Of a stretch of DNA of 18,283 nucleotides, positions 6,676 through 13,468 are shown piece by piece. Under the pieces are notes generated by a model, which had not been told where the DNA came from, ran no database searches, and worked only from the letters and a program-made list of their open reading frames with translations. Positions within the stretch are counted from its first letter, which is position 1, and each line of letters starts with the position of its first letter. Made by a program: the position numbers and the translations under genes. This DNA comes from JBCBZH01 sp039815415 (GTDB taxonomy: Bacteria; Bacteroidota; Rhodothermia; Rhodothermales; Rubricoccaceae): assembly GCA_039815415.1 (NCBI GenBank), contig JBCBZH010000058.1, positions 1-18,283 of the forward strand, read 5' to 3'.

Positions 6676-9669
6676 TCAGGCGTCGACAGGCAGGGCGGCC
6701 AGCGCACCGTCGAGATCGGGGATCACGGTCTTGGCCTCCGCATGGAGCGGCAGGAAGGCCTGAACGGCCATCGTCAGGTCGCCGCCATCGCAGGTGTCCT
6801 GGACGAGTTCTGCTTGCTCGCGGAAGGCGTCCAGGTCCAGCAAGGCGGCCACCGACTTGAGCGAGTGCGCCGCCCGCGCCGCCGTGGAGAGGTCGGCCTC
6901 TTGAAGCGCCGCCTTGACCTCAGACATGCCCGCCGCGATGCTCCGGCGGGAGTCTCGGAGGAGGCCCAGATACAGCGTCTCGCTTCCAGATGCGAGGTCG
7001 CGGATGGAAGGGTAGTCGCGGATCGAGCGGGACGAGGCTGCGGCTTGAGGGGCCGCGAGCGTCACGGGCTCCGGCGTCGAAGGAGCCGCAGAAATGCGGT
7101 TCAGGAGCGCCTCCAGAGCATCGCGGTCGATGGGTTTGCCCAGGAAGCCGTCCATGCCCACCGCAAAGCACGCCTCCCGCTTCTCGTTGGTGACATCGGC
7201 CGTCATGGCGACGATGCGAGGCTGGCGAATCTCAGCGGTTGTGCGGATAAGCTCAGTCGCTTCCAGGCCGTCCATGCGGGGCATCCGAAGGTCCATCAAC
7301 ACGACGTCATACGAGCGGCCTGAGGTGGTCGCCTGAATGAGGGCCGGTGCCACCTCATCGCCATCAGAGACGAAGTCCGGGCGGAAGCCGAGGCGTTCCA
7401 GAGCGATCTGGATGACGCGTTGGTTGACGAGGTTGTCTTCGGCAACGAGGAGTCGAAGGGTCGGGGACATGGCAGGAGCCGGGGCAGTCATAGGAGACGG
7501 CGATGGAATCGGCTCGGCAGGCAATGCCGTCGCGGAATCCATCACCTCCACCACCACCCGGCACAGGTGGAGCGGCTTGATGGGTTTGGAAAGAGTGGCC
7601 GCAAGGATGCCCGGAGGAACATCGGGCGACAGGTTCATCGACGACAGCATGATGAGCGGCAGGTCGGGCTGGCGATGTGCGATCTCAATGGCCAGCTGGG
7701 CACCATCGGTTTCGGGCATCTGGTAGTCCAGGATGGCCGCAGCGAAGGAGCCATCGGCATTGAGAGCCGCCAGCGCGTCCTCGGCAGAACTGACGGCTAC
7801 AGGATGCAGACCCCACTTCTCTGCCTGGAGCGTCAGGATGTACCGGTTCGTCTGGTTGTCGTCCACGATGAGCAGGCGCTCGCCGGTGAAGGAGCGGATG
7901 CCTTTGCAGGACGCCCCCGGCCCGGTGTCGGACAGCGGTTCCACGGGCGTCATCATGTGGAACGTGGAGCCCACGCCGACCTCGCTTTCGGCCCACATGC
8001 GGCCGCCCATCGCCTCCACGAGCCGGTTGGCGATGGCGAGACCGAGGCCCGTACCGCCATACTTGCGAGTCGTGGAGCTGTCCGCTTGCGTGAACTCGTC
8101 GAAGAGCGAGTCCAGGCGGTCGGCGGGGATGCCAATGCCGGTGTCTCGCACACGGATGTGCAGGGCCATGGATCCGCCCGTTGCCAGGGTGAAGGCGTCG
8201 CCGGGGTCGCAGGCGCTGACCTCGAGCACCACCTCGCCGTGGTCCGTGAACTTGACCGCGTTGGCGAGCAGGTTGACCACCACCTGGCGGATGCGTGTGG
8301 CGTCGCCGCGCACCTTGAACGGCACATCGTCGGCGATGAGGTACGCCAGCTCGACCTCTTTCTCAGCGGCGCGGTATGCCACCAGGTCGATGGCATCTTC
8401 GAGGCATGCGCGCAGTTCGAAGGGCTGCTCTTCCAATTCCATCATCCCCGCCTCGATCTTCGAGAAGTCGAGCACGTCGTTGATGATGGAAAGGAGGCTC
8501 TCACCCGAGGTGCGGATGATGCGGGCGAACTCGAGCTGCTCGGGGTTGAGGTCGGTGTCGAGCAGGTGGCCCGTCATGCCGATGACGCCGTTGAGCGGCG
8601 TACGGATCTCGTGGCTCATGTTTGCCAGGAACTCGCTCTTGGCGCGCGTGGCCTCCTCGGCCGTCTCCTTCGCAGCCACGAGCTGAGCGTGGGTGCGGCG
8701 CACCGAGGTGATATCCTGGACCACGCACACGAGGCCCTTGTTATCTCCGTCCCGGTCGCGGAGCTTGGCTGCCGAGATGCGGACCGGGATCTGCGAGCCG
8801 TCGTCGTGCTGGAAATAGGTCTCGAAGCCCACCACCGCGTCCTTGCCCGCCAGCTCGCCGATGAACATCGCCAGCTCGTCGGCCTGGGCCGCGAACAGCT
8901 TGTGCACGGGGATGCCGATGATGTCCTCTTGAGAGCGGCCCATCAGGTCCGCCGTAGCCTGGTTGACGCGCGTCACGAGGCCGTTTTCGTCCACCACGCC
9001 GAGGGCGTCGGCGATGGAGTCGAGGATGGTTTCGACGTGATCACCGGAGACTGTGCTCTGGGTTAGGTCGCGAGCGGTGTCATCAAGGGTCCGCGCCAGG
9101 AGGCCAATCTCATCCGAGCTGGTGTCTCCGATGCGATGGCCCAGGTCGCCAGCGCCGATGGCGCGGGCCCCCTCCCGGATGTTGGCGAGGCGGCGGCCAA
9201 GGGTCCGCGAGATGACGACGCCGAGGATCAGCGCGAGACTGAAGGGGATGATGGTTCCCAGAAGGGCCAGCTGGCGAGCCCGGCTGGCCGCGGCCGCAGC
9301 GATGCGGGCCTCCTCGGCACCCGCAGGTGGTTGGGACCGCAGCTCTGTGTCCCGAGCCTCGGCCCGCTGCGCCGCGCCTTGAAGCGCACTCAGCGCGCTG
9401 GCGATGGATTCCTGAGGGGTCCGAGATGCCGAATTGGCAGAGGGGGCCTGTGCAGGAAGCAGCAGGGCCGCTTCGGCGAGGGCGGCATGCGCGGATCGAG
9501 CCGCCTGGGCGACGCCATCGGGGGACTGGGCCTGCAGGGTGGCCTGGTCCACAGCTGCTTGCGCTCTCTGAGTGGCCTCGTTGGCGGGGACGTAGATCGC
9601 GTAGCTCAGACCAGAGACCACGAGGGCCGCCAGCGCGAACATGAGCAGGAGCTTCGAGAACAGCTTCAT
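6676..9669 (-). CDS. Hybrid sensor histidine kinase: HAMP-PAS-HisKA-HATPase-REC-REC-Hpt
   Basis: A membrane sensor running a complete phosphorelay in one 997-residue chain. It has an N-terminal TM helix (about 7-27), a small Ala/Gln-rich periplasmic helical region (28-130) with no recognisable ligand fold, TM2 (about 134-156), HAMP (157-205) and PAS (about 211-322). HisKA follows with phospho-acceptor His353 in MSHEIRTPLNG. The ATPase domain has an N-box around Asn470, DTGIGIP (509-515) and GGTGLGL (538-544). Receiver 1 has Asp603/604, phospho-Asp648 and Lys695. Receiver 2 has Glu744/Asp745, Asp793, Thr823 and Lys845. The C-terminal Hpt domain carries His935 in AAHSLKSVAALL. All key residues are present. 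No output regulator is adjacent, so the Hpt presumably passes phosphate to a regulator encoded elsewhere. It is divergent from the M28 peptidase and convergent with the deacetylase. Confidence 0.96.
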   Translation of the reverse strand: MKLFSKLLLMFALAALVVSGLSYAIYVPANEATQRAQAAVDQATLQAQSPDGVAQAARSAHAALAEAALLLPAQAPSANSASRTPQESIASALSALQGAAQRAEARDTELRSQPPAGAEEARIAAAAASRARQLALLGTIIPFSLALILGVVISRTLGRRLANIREGARAIGAGDLGHRIGDTSSDEIGLLARTLDDTARDLTQSTVSGDHVETILDSIADALGVVDENGLVTRVNQATADLMGRSQEDIIGIPVHKLFAAQADELAMFIGELAGKDAVVGFETYFQHDDGSQIPVRISAAKLRDRDGDNKGLVCVVQDITSVRRTHAQLVAAKETAEEATRAKSEFLANMSHEIRTPLNGVIGMTGHLLDTDLNPEQLEFARIIRTSGESLLSIINDVLDFSKIEAGMMELEEQPFELRACLEDAIDLVAYRAAEKEVELAYLIADDVPFKVRGDATRIRQVVVNLLANAVKFTDHGEVVLEVSACDPGDAFTLATGGSMALHIRVRDTGIGIPADRLDSLFDEFTQADSSTTRKYGGTGLGLAIANRLVEAMGGRMWAESEVGVGSTFHMMTPVEPLSDTGPGASCKGIRSFTGERLLIVDDNQTNRYILTLQAEKWGLHPVAVSSAEDALAALNADGSFAAAILDYQMPETDGAQLAIEIAHRQPDLPLIMLSSMNLSPDVPPGILAATLSKPIKPLHLCRVVVEVMDSATALPAEPIPSPSPMTAPAPAMSPTLRLLVAEDNLVNQRVIQIALERLGFRPDFVSDGDEVAPALIQATTSGRSYDVVLMDLRMPRMDGLEATELIRTTAEIRQPRIVAMTADVTNEKREACFAVGMDGFLGKPIDRDALEALLNRISAAPSTPEPVTLAAPQAAASSRSIRDYPSIRDLASGSETLYLGLLRDSRRSIAAGMSEVKAALQEADLSTAARAAHSLKSVAALLDLDAFREQAELVQDTCDGGDLTMAVQAFLPLHAEAKTVIPDLDGALAALPVDA

Positions 9670-9759
9670 AGCAGAGACCTGCGGGTGTGGCAGGTCGAAG
9701 AGGGAATGGCTGCGTTACAGAACGAACCCACGATGGGCCCAGAATGGAGCGCAAGGAGA

Positions 9760-9783
9760 GGTCCTAAGGAGGGGCCAAGGACC
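9760..9783. promoter_or_regulatory. Inverted repeat GGTCCT-12-AGGACC in the kinase/peptidase divergent region
   Basis: A 6-bp perfect inverted repeat (9760-9765 and 9778-9783) in the 169-bp region between the divergent kinase and M28 peptidase genes. It could be an operator for either gene. Arms this short can arise by chance in GC-rich DNA. Confidence 0.3.
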
Positions 9784-9805
9784 GTACCGCCGTCGGGCTG
9801 GCGGC

Positions 9806-9815
9806 CCGTATCCTT
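9806..9815 (+). promoter_or_regulatory. Possible -10 region CCGTATCCTT upstream of the M28 peptidase
   Basis: TATCCT (9809-9814) resembles a -10 hexamer and lies 24 bp before the ATG at 9839. The same ten bases occur upstream of the NagB-LmbE gene (13394-13403). No clear -35 is visible; a decamer copy (9794-9803) sits just upstream. Confidence 0.35.
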
Positions 9816-9838
9816 TAGCTGCCATCTCTCTGTATGCC

Positions 9839-11290
9839 ATGCGTATCTGGATTTTCGCCGTGTGTTGGGTCTGGGGCTGGGGCGCGCTTGCCCAGTCGGT
9901 TCCGTCCACGGGCCCAGCTCCTGCCTGGCCGGATTCACTCATGGACGGCACCGCGCCGCCCTCTGAGGTCCTCCGGCTTCACCAGATCGCCGCCGACGTG
10001 TCGGCAGAGCGGATCGAGGCCGACATTCGGACGCTGGCCGCTTTCGGGACGCGCCACACGCTGAGCGACACTACCAGCTCGACGCACGGCATCGGCGCCG
10101 CCCGGCGGTGGCTGAAGGCTGAGTTCGAGCGCATCTCGGCGGATTGCGGCGGCTGCCTGGAGGTTGTCGAGCAGCGCCGCACCATCTCCGGCCAGCGCCG
10201 CATCCCGGAGCCCGTGGACGTGGTCAACGTGTTCGCCATCCAGCGGGGCACCGCCGATCCTGGCCGCTACGTCATCATGTCCGGCGACATCGATAGCCGC
10301 GCCTCGGACGTGCTCGACGGCGTGAGCGATGCGCCCGGCGCCAACGACAACGCCTCCGGGCTGGCGGGTGCGCTGGAGGCTGCGCGCGTGCTCTCCAAGC
10401 ACCAGTTTGCGGGGTCAATCATCTATGCGGGGCTCTCGGGAGAAGAACAGGGCCTATTCGGTGGGCAGATCATGGCCGAAGAGGCTCGCGCTGCGAGCTG
10501 GCGAATCGATGGGGTGCTCAACAACGACATGATTGGCAACGCGTGCGGCATTGACGGGGTGTGTGACAACACCTCCGCGCGCGTGTTCTCAGAAGCGACT
10601 CGGCCCACAGAGACGGCCCGAGAGGCCCGGTCTCGCCGCTTCACCGGGGGCGAGGTGGACGGGCCGAGCCGCAACCTCGCGCGGTTGGTAGACCGCATGG
10701 CCGACCAGTACATCCGCAACCTGGACATGATGATGGTCTACCGCCTCGACCGGTTCAGGCGCGGCGGACACCACACGCCGTTCACCGACGTTGGCTTTCC
10801 GGGCGTCCGCATCATGGAGACGCACGAGCACTACGACCGCCAGCACCAGGACCTCCGCCAAGAGCGCCAGCCCGACGGCACGATGCGCCACTACGGCGAC
10901 ACCATCGAGTTCGTGGACTTCCCGTATGCGGCCAAGCTGACCGCTCTGAACGCGGTCACGCTGGCGATGATGGCCGAGGCGCCTGCGCCGCCCTCGAACG
11001 TGCAGATCAGCGGTGCCGTCCAGCCCTCCACGACGCTCGCGTGGGACCTGCCCGAGAACGCCCCTCAGCTCGCCGGATTCAAGGTGTGGTGGCGGCTGAC
11101 CACCAGCCCGCAGTGGGAATGGTCCGTGTTCGTGCCTGACAATGGCGAGGCCCGGCAGACCTACACGCTGGAGAATGTGGTGATCGACAACTACTTCTTC
11201 GGCGTGTCGAGCGTAGCCGAGGACGGATCGGAAGGGCCCGTCGTCTTCCCCGGCCGCATCGGGGCCTTCGACTACGCGCCGTCGGAGTGA
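9839..11290 (+). CDS. Secreted M28-family zinc metallopeptidase with C-terminal fibronectin-III-like domain
   Basis: Probably an exported aminopeptidase-type enzyme of 483 aa. The frame extends upstream to 9641, but the ATG at 9839 starts a signal peptide (residues 1-19, ending GWGALAQ), so it is preferred. The M28 core is clear: GRYVIMSGDIDSRASD, APGANDNASG (bridging Asp170), LSGEEQGLFGG (Glu202 catalytic, Glu203 ligand), LNNDMIGN (Asp230), then HHTPFTDVGFPGVR and HYDRQHQD with a late His (331 or 336). In relatives the first zinc ligand is His in a G-H-x-D-S motif; here that position is Asp150, an unusual substitution. Residues about 375-483 resemble a fibronectin-III-like module (VWWRLTTSPQWEW, DNYFFGVSSVAEDG). 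The next gene overlaps the stop by 4 bp, so the two are translationally coupled. Confidence 0.9.
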   Translation: MRIWIFAVCWVWGWGALAQSVPSTGPAPAWPDSLMDGTAPPSEVLRLHQIAADVSAERIEADIRTLAAFGTRHTLSDTTSSTHGIGAARRWLKAEFERISADCGGCLEVVEQRRTISGQRRIPEPVDVVNVFAIQRGTADPGRYVIMSGDIDSRASDVLDGVSDAPGANDNASGLAGALEAARVLSKHQFAGSIIYAGLSGEEQGLFGGQIMAEEARAASWRIDGVLNNDMIGNACGIDGVCDNTSARVFSEATRPTETAREARSRRFTGGEVDGPSRNLARLVDRMADQYIRNLDMMMVYRLDRFRRGGHHTPFTDVGFPGVRIMETHEHYDRQHQDLRQERQPDGTMRHYGDTIEFVDFPYAAKLTALNAVTLAMMAEAPAPPSNVQISGAVQPSTTLAWDLPENAPQLAGFKVWWRLTTSPQWEWSVFVPDNGEARQTYTLENVVIDNYFFGVSSVAEDGSEGPVVFPGRIGAFDYAPSE

Positions 11291-12243
11291 AGGCGGTCGT
11301 CACCGGATCGAGCGGCTTCCTCGGCAGCGCCTTCGCACACGCCCTGCGCCAGCTCGAGGCCGAGGTGGTCGGCATCGATCTCCAGGCTCCCACCGACGAA
11401 CTGGCGATTCAGGCCGATCTCTCTCGAGCTGGCGAGTGGATGCGTGCCTTCGAGGATGCAGATCTGGTGATCCATACCGCAGCGCGTGTGGGGGAGGTCG
11501 GGACGCGGGCGCAGTTCCGGGCGCAGAACGTGGACACGACGGCCAACGTCATCGCAGCGTGCGACCGAGCTGGCGTTGGGCGTCTGCTCCACCTCTCGTC
11601 CATCGTGGTTCACGGCACCGCGTTTCCGGATCCGTGTCCCGAGGACCACCCCGTGCAGCCGACTGGCAACCCGTACACAGATACCAAGATTGCGTCTGAG
11701 CACGCCGTTCTGGCTGCGCACGCCGCGGGTCGTGTCCGCGCCACGGTTATTCGTCCAGGCGATGTGTACGGGCCAGGCAGTCAGCAGTGGACCGTTCGTG
11801 CCATCGAGATGATGCAATCGGGCACCTTCGCGCTGGTGGACGGCAACCGGGGTGTGCTCTCACCAGTATTCGTGAGGGATCTGATCGCGGGTGGGCTGGC
11901 GGCGGCACAGTCCGAGGCCGGAGTCGGTCAGGTGTTCCACATCACGGGTGGTGTGGGGGTGCCGCCGCGCGTCTTTTTCGGCCACTACGCGCGGATGTTG
12001 GGCGTCCGGCTACGGTCGGTGCCGCCGCGCGTGGCGCGTGTGGCCGCGCCCCTCGTGGCCGTCGCTAGCCGAGCCATTGGGCGCGATCCCATTCTCTCGG
12101 GCCGGACGCTCGAGTACGTCACGCATCCAGGCACGTACAGCATCGAGCGGGCCAACCAGGTGCTCGGCTGGCGCCCGACCGTGTCACTCGCCGACGGCAT
12201 GGCCGAGACCGAACGGTGGCTGCGAGCTGAGGGGAGGATCTGA
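11287..12243 (+). CDS. NAD(P)-dependent epimerase/dehydratase (extended SDR family)
   Basis: An extended short-chain dehydrogenase-like enzyme of 318 aa, likely acting on a nucleotide sugar, a sterol-like compound or a related oxo substrate. The GTG start at 11287 overlaps the peptidase stop in a GTGA arrangement. It is fixed by the fold, because the Rossmann strand begins at once: KAVVTGSSGFLG (2-13, the TGxxGxxG motif). Other landmarks are an Asp at the end of strand 2 (Asp31), HTAARVGE, HLSSIVVHG (Ser104/105) and the catalytic pair Tyr130/Lys134 in PYTDTK, then RPGDVYGPG. The C-terminal half ends in LGWRPTVSLADGMAETERWL, as in 3-beta-HSD/UDP-sugar epimerase relatives. A repeated VPPRV segment appears near residues 226 and 246. 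The substrate cannot be assigned. It shares a transcript with the M28 peptidase, but the functional link is unclear. Confidence 0.9.
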   Translation: MKAVVTGSSGFLGSAFAHALRQLEAEVVGIDLQAPTDELAIQADLSRAGEWMRAFEDADLVIHTAARVGEVGTRAQFRAQNVDTTANVIAACDRAGVGRLLHLSSIVVHGTAFPDPCPEDHPVQPTGNPYTDTKIASEHAVLAAHAAGRVRATVIRPGDVYGPGSQQWTVRAIEMMQSGTFALVDGNRGVLSPVFVRDLIAGGLAAAQSEAGVGQVFHITGGVGVPPRVFFGHYARMLGVRLRSVPPRVARVAAPLVAVASRAIGRDPILSGRTLEYVTHPGTYSIERANQVLGWRPTVSLADGMAETERWLRAEGRI

Positions 12244-12257
12244 GAGATGGGGTCCTA

Positions 12258-12292
12258 TCGCCAGCTCGAGGCGCCGACCGTCGGGCTGGCGA
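12258..12292. terminator. Hairpin of two decamers between convergent epimerase and dipeptidase genes
   Basis: TCGCCAGCTCGA (12258-12269) can pair with TCGGGCTGGCGA (12281-12292): 12 bp with one G-U wobble and an 11-nt loop. It starts 15 bp past the epimerase stop and lies 39 bp past the dipeptidase stop on the other strand. Its position suits a bidirectional terminator, but neither side has a strong T-run. GAGAG/CTCTC outside the stem may extend it. Confidence 0.6.
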
Positions 12293-12330
12293 CTCTCTGC
12301 CACTGGCACCTGCCCACTCGCCACTGGCGG

Positions 12331-13260
12331 CTACTCCACTGGGAAGTCGTGGTAGGTGTCCGTGAACGGCTCGCCACGCAGGGTGAAGTGCCACCACTCC
12401 TTGCTGTAATTGCGGAAGCCGCGCCGGTCCATGGCGGCCTTGAGGGTCTGGCGGTTGCGCTGTGCCTCCGCGCTGATGTCTTGGCTCGCCGTGGCCGAGA
12501 TGGGACTGAGGCAGTCGAAGGCCGCGCCCATGTCGAGGTCACGCTCATCGAAGCGATCCGGGAGCGGGCGGTCGCAGCGGGGCAAGTCGTCTGGGGTCGG
12601 GTAGAGCCGCTCGGGAACGATGGACTCGTCGACGGGCTGGCGAACGAGCGTCAGGTCCACCGTTGAGCCCCGGCTGTGGCCGCTCCGGGAGGCGATGTAG
12701 CCGTCGGCGAAGAGACGGCCCTTGTCGACGTTCGGGTAGAAGGCGGGCTTCATCGCCCGATCATCGGTGCGCGCCCAGCGGACGAAGTGGTTGACGGCGG
12801 TCTGAGGCCGATAGCAGTCGTAGACCTTCAGGCCGAGATCCCGCTCCGCAAGATCCGCGGCGACCTGTTTCAACGCGCTAGCGGCCTGCCTGGTCAGGAT
12901 GCACTCCGGGGCGTTGTAGGCGTCGATGGGCTCGCCGACGAAGTTGAAGGCCGTCGTGTAGCGGATCTCCTGGGCGATCTCCGGGGCGAACTCACTCAGG
13001 CGCACGAAGCCGTCGGGGAGGGCGGGGCGCTCGGGCCGAGGTGCCTCGATGGGGGCTGGCGGCGTCAGGCCGGGCGGGGGCGCAATGGTCGGGTTGTCCG
13101 GCGTCGTCTGGGGAGGCACCGGGCGGTTCGACCGCTCGGGGTCCTCAGGAGAGGTCGTCTGAGCCGATGGGGGGCCGCATGCGACGAACCCCATGCCCAT
13201 CGCCAGCCCGACGAGCAGGAGGCGCATCGCGCTGGTGGGACGGAGGCGAAGAAGAGGCAT
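12331..13260 (-). CDS. D-alanyl-D-alanine dipeptidase (VanX-like, M15 family) lipoprotein
   Basis: Expected to hydrolyse D-Ala-D-Ala, a peptidoglycan-derived dipeptide, outside the cytoplasm. The longest frame starts at 13260. An alternative ATG at 13227 (residue 12) directly begins a lipoprotein signal (MRLLLVGLAMGMGFVACG, Cys28 in long numbering), and I cannot decide between them. A Pro-rich linker (about 40-80) lifts the domain from the membrane. The catalytic domain shows YDCYRP (Arg151, equivalent of the transition-state Arg), SGHSRGSTVDLTL with zinc ligands His195 and Asp202, and EWWHF with base Glu288 and ligand His291. All VanX key residues are present. No vanA/vanH-type ligase or dehydrogenase lies nearby, so a turnover or scavenging role is more likely than vancomycin resistance. 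It is divergent from the NagB-LmbE gene and convergent with the epimerase. Confidence 0.92.
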   Translation of the reverse strand: MPLLRLRPTSAMRLLLVGLAMGMGFVACGPPSAQTTSPEDPERSNRPVPPQTTPDNPTIAPPPGLTPPAPIEAPRPERPALPDGFVRLSEFAPEIAQEIRYTTAFNFVGEPIDAYNAPECILTRQAASALKQVAADLAERDLGLKVYDCYRPQTAVNHFVRWARTDDRAMKPAFYPNVDKGRLFADGYIASRSGHSRGSTVDLTLVRQPVDESIVPERLYPTPDDLPRCDRPLPDRFDERDLDMGAAFDCLSPISATASQDISAEAQRNRQTLKAAMDRRGFRNYSKEWWHFTLRGEPFTDTYHDFPVE

Positions 13261-13366
13261 GGCGAATCGGAAGCTTCACGTCCAAGGTAGGGAGGCCCGT
13301 GCTGCAACGACTCTGTCCCCGGGCACATGGGTATTGGTTGGCTTGCGCGGATGAAATTCTCTCATC

Positions 13367-13378
13367 GAAAGCGCTTTC
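13367..13378. promoter_or_regulatory. Perfect 12-bp palindrome GAAAGCGCTTTC, candidate LacI-family operator
   Basis: A perfect palindrome with a central CG, of the form bound by LacI/GalR-family repressors, in the 208-bp divergent region between the dipeptidase and NagB-LmbE genes. It lies 18 bp upstream of a possible TATCCT -10 element (13397-13402), where a -35 region would be, about 90 bp before the NagB-LmbE start. The binding protein is not encoded in the window. Confidence 0.5.
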
Positions 13379-13393
13379 TGTTTCTGCGCCCCT

Positions 13394-13403
13394 CCGTATC
13401 CTT
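13394..13403 (+). promoter_or_regulatory. Possible -10 region CCGTATCCTT upstream of NagB-LmbE
   Basis: Ten bases identical to those upstream of the M28 peptidase, containing TATCCT. The 5' leader to the start codon would be roughly 50-65 nt. The -35 region would overlap the palindrome at 13367-13378, which fits repressor control. The call rests on two matching sites only. Confidence 0.35.
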
Positions 13404-13468
13404 CCACCTCGCCTGGCCGTTTCCTTCGTGGCCGCCCTTGAGCGAGCCTGAGCCCCGTGTCGTTTCCC

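Noticed and set aside
7420..9066. A 548-codon open frame on the plus strand opposite the histidine kinase
   Set aside because: Shadow frame; the minus-strand kinase has every expected catalytic motif.
9641..9838. N-terminal extension of the M28 peptidase frame
   Set aside because: It would put 66 unconserved-looking residues before a clear signal peptide and overlap the kinase start. The ATG at 9839 is preferred.
11959..12034. 15-bp direct repeat (GGTGCCGCCGCGCGT, 60 bp apart) inside the epimerase gene
   Set aside because: It encodes a VPPRV segment twice in GC-rich codons. A single short duplication is most simply chance or a minor slippage event.
12331..13260. Vancomycin-resistance cluster
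   Set aside because: Only a VanX-like dipeptidase is present. There is no D-Ala-D-Lac ligase, VanH-type dehydrogenase or VanRS pair next to it, and the hybrid kinase is distant and of a different architecture.
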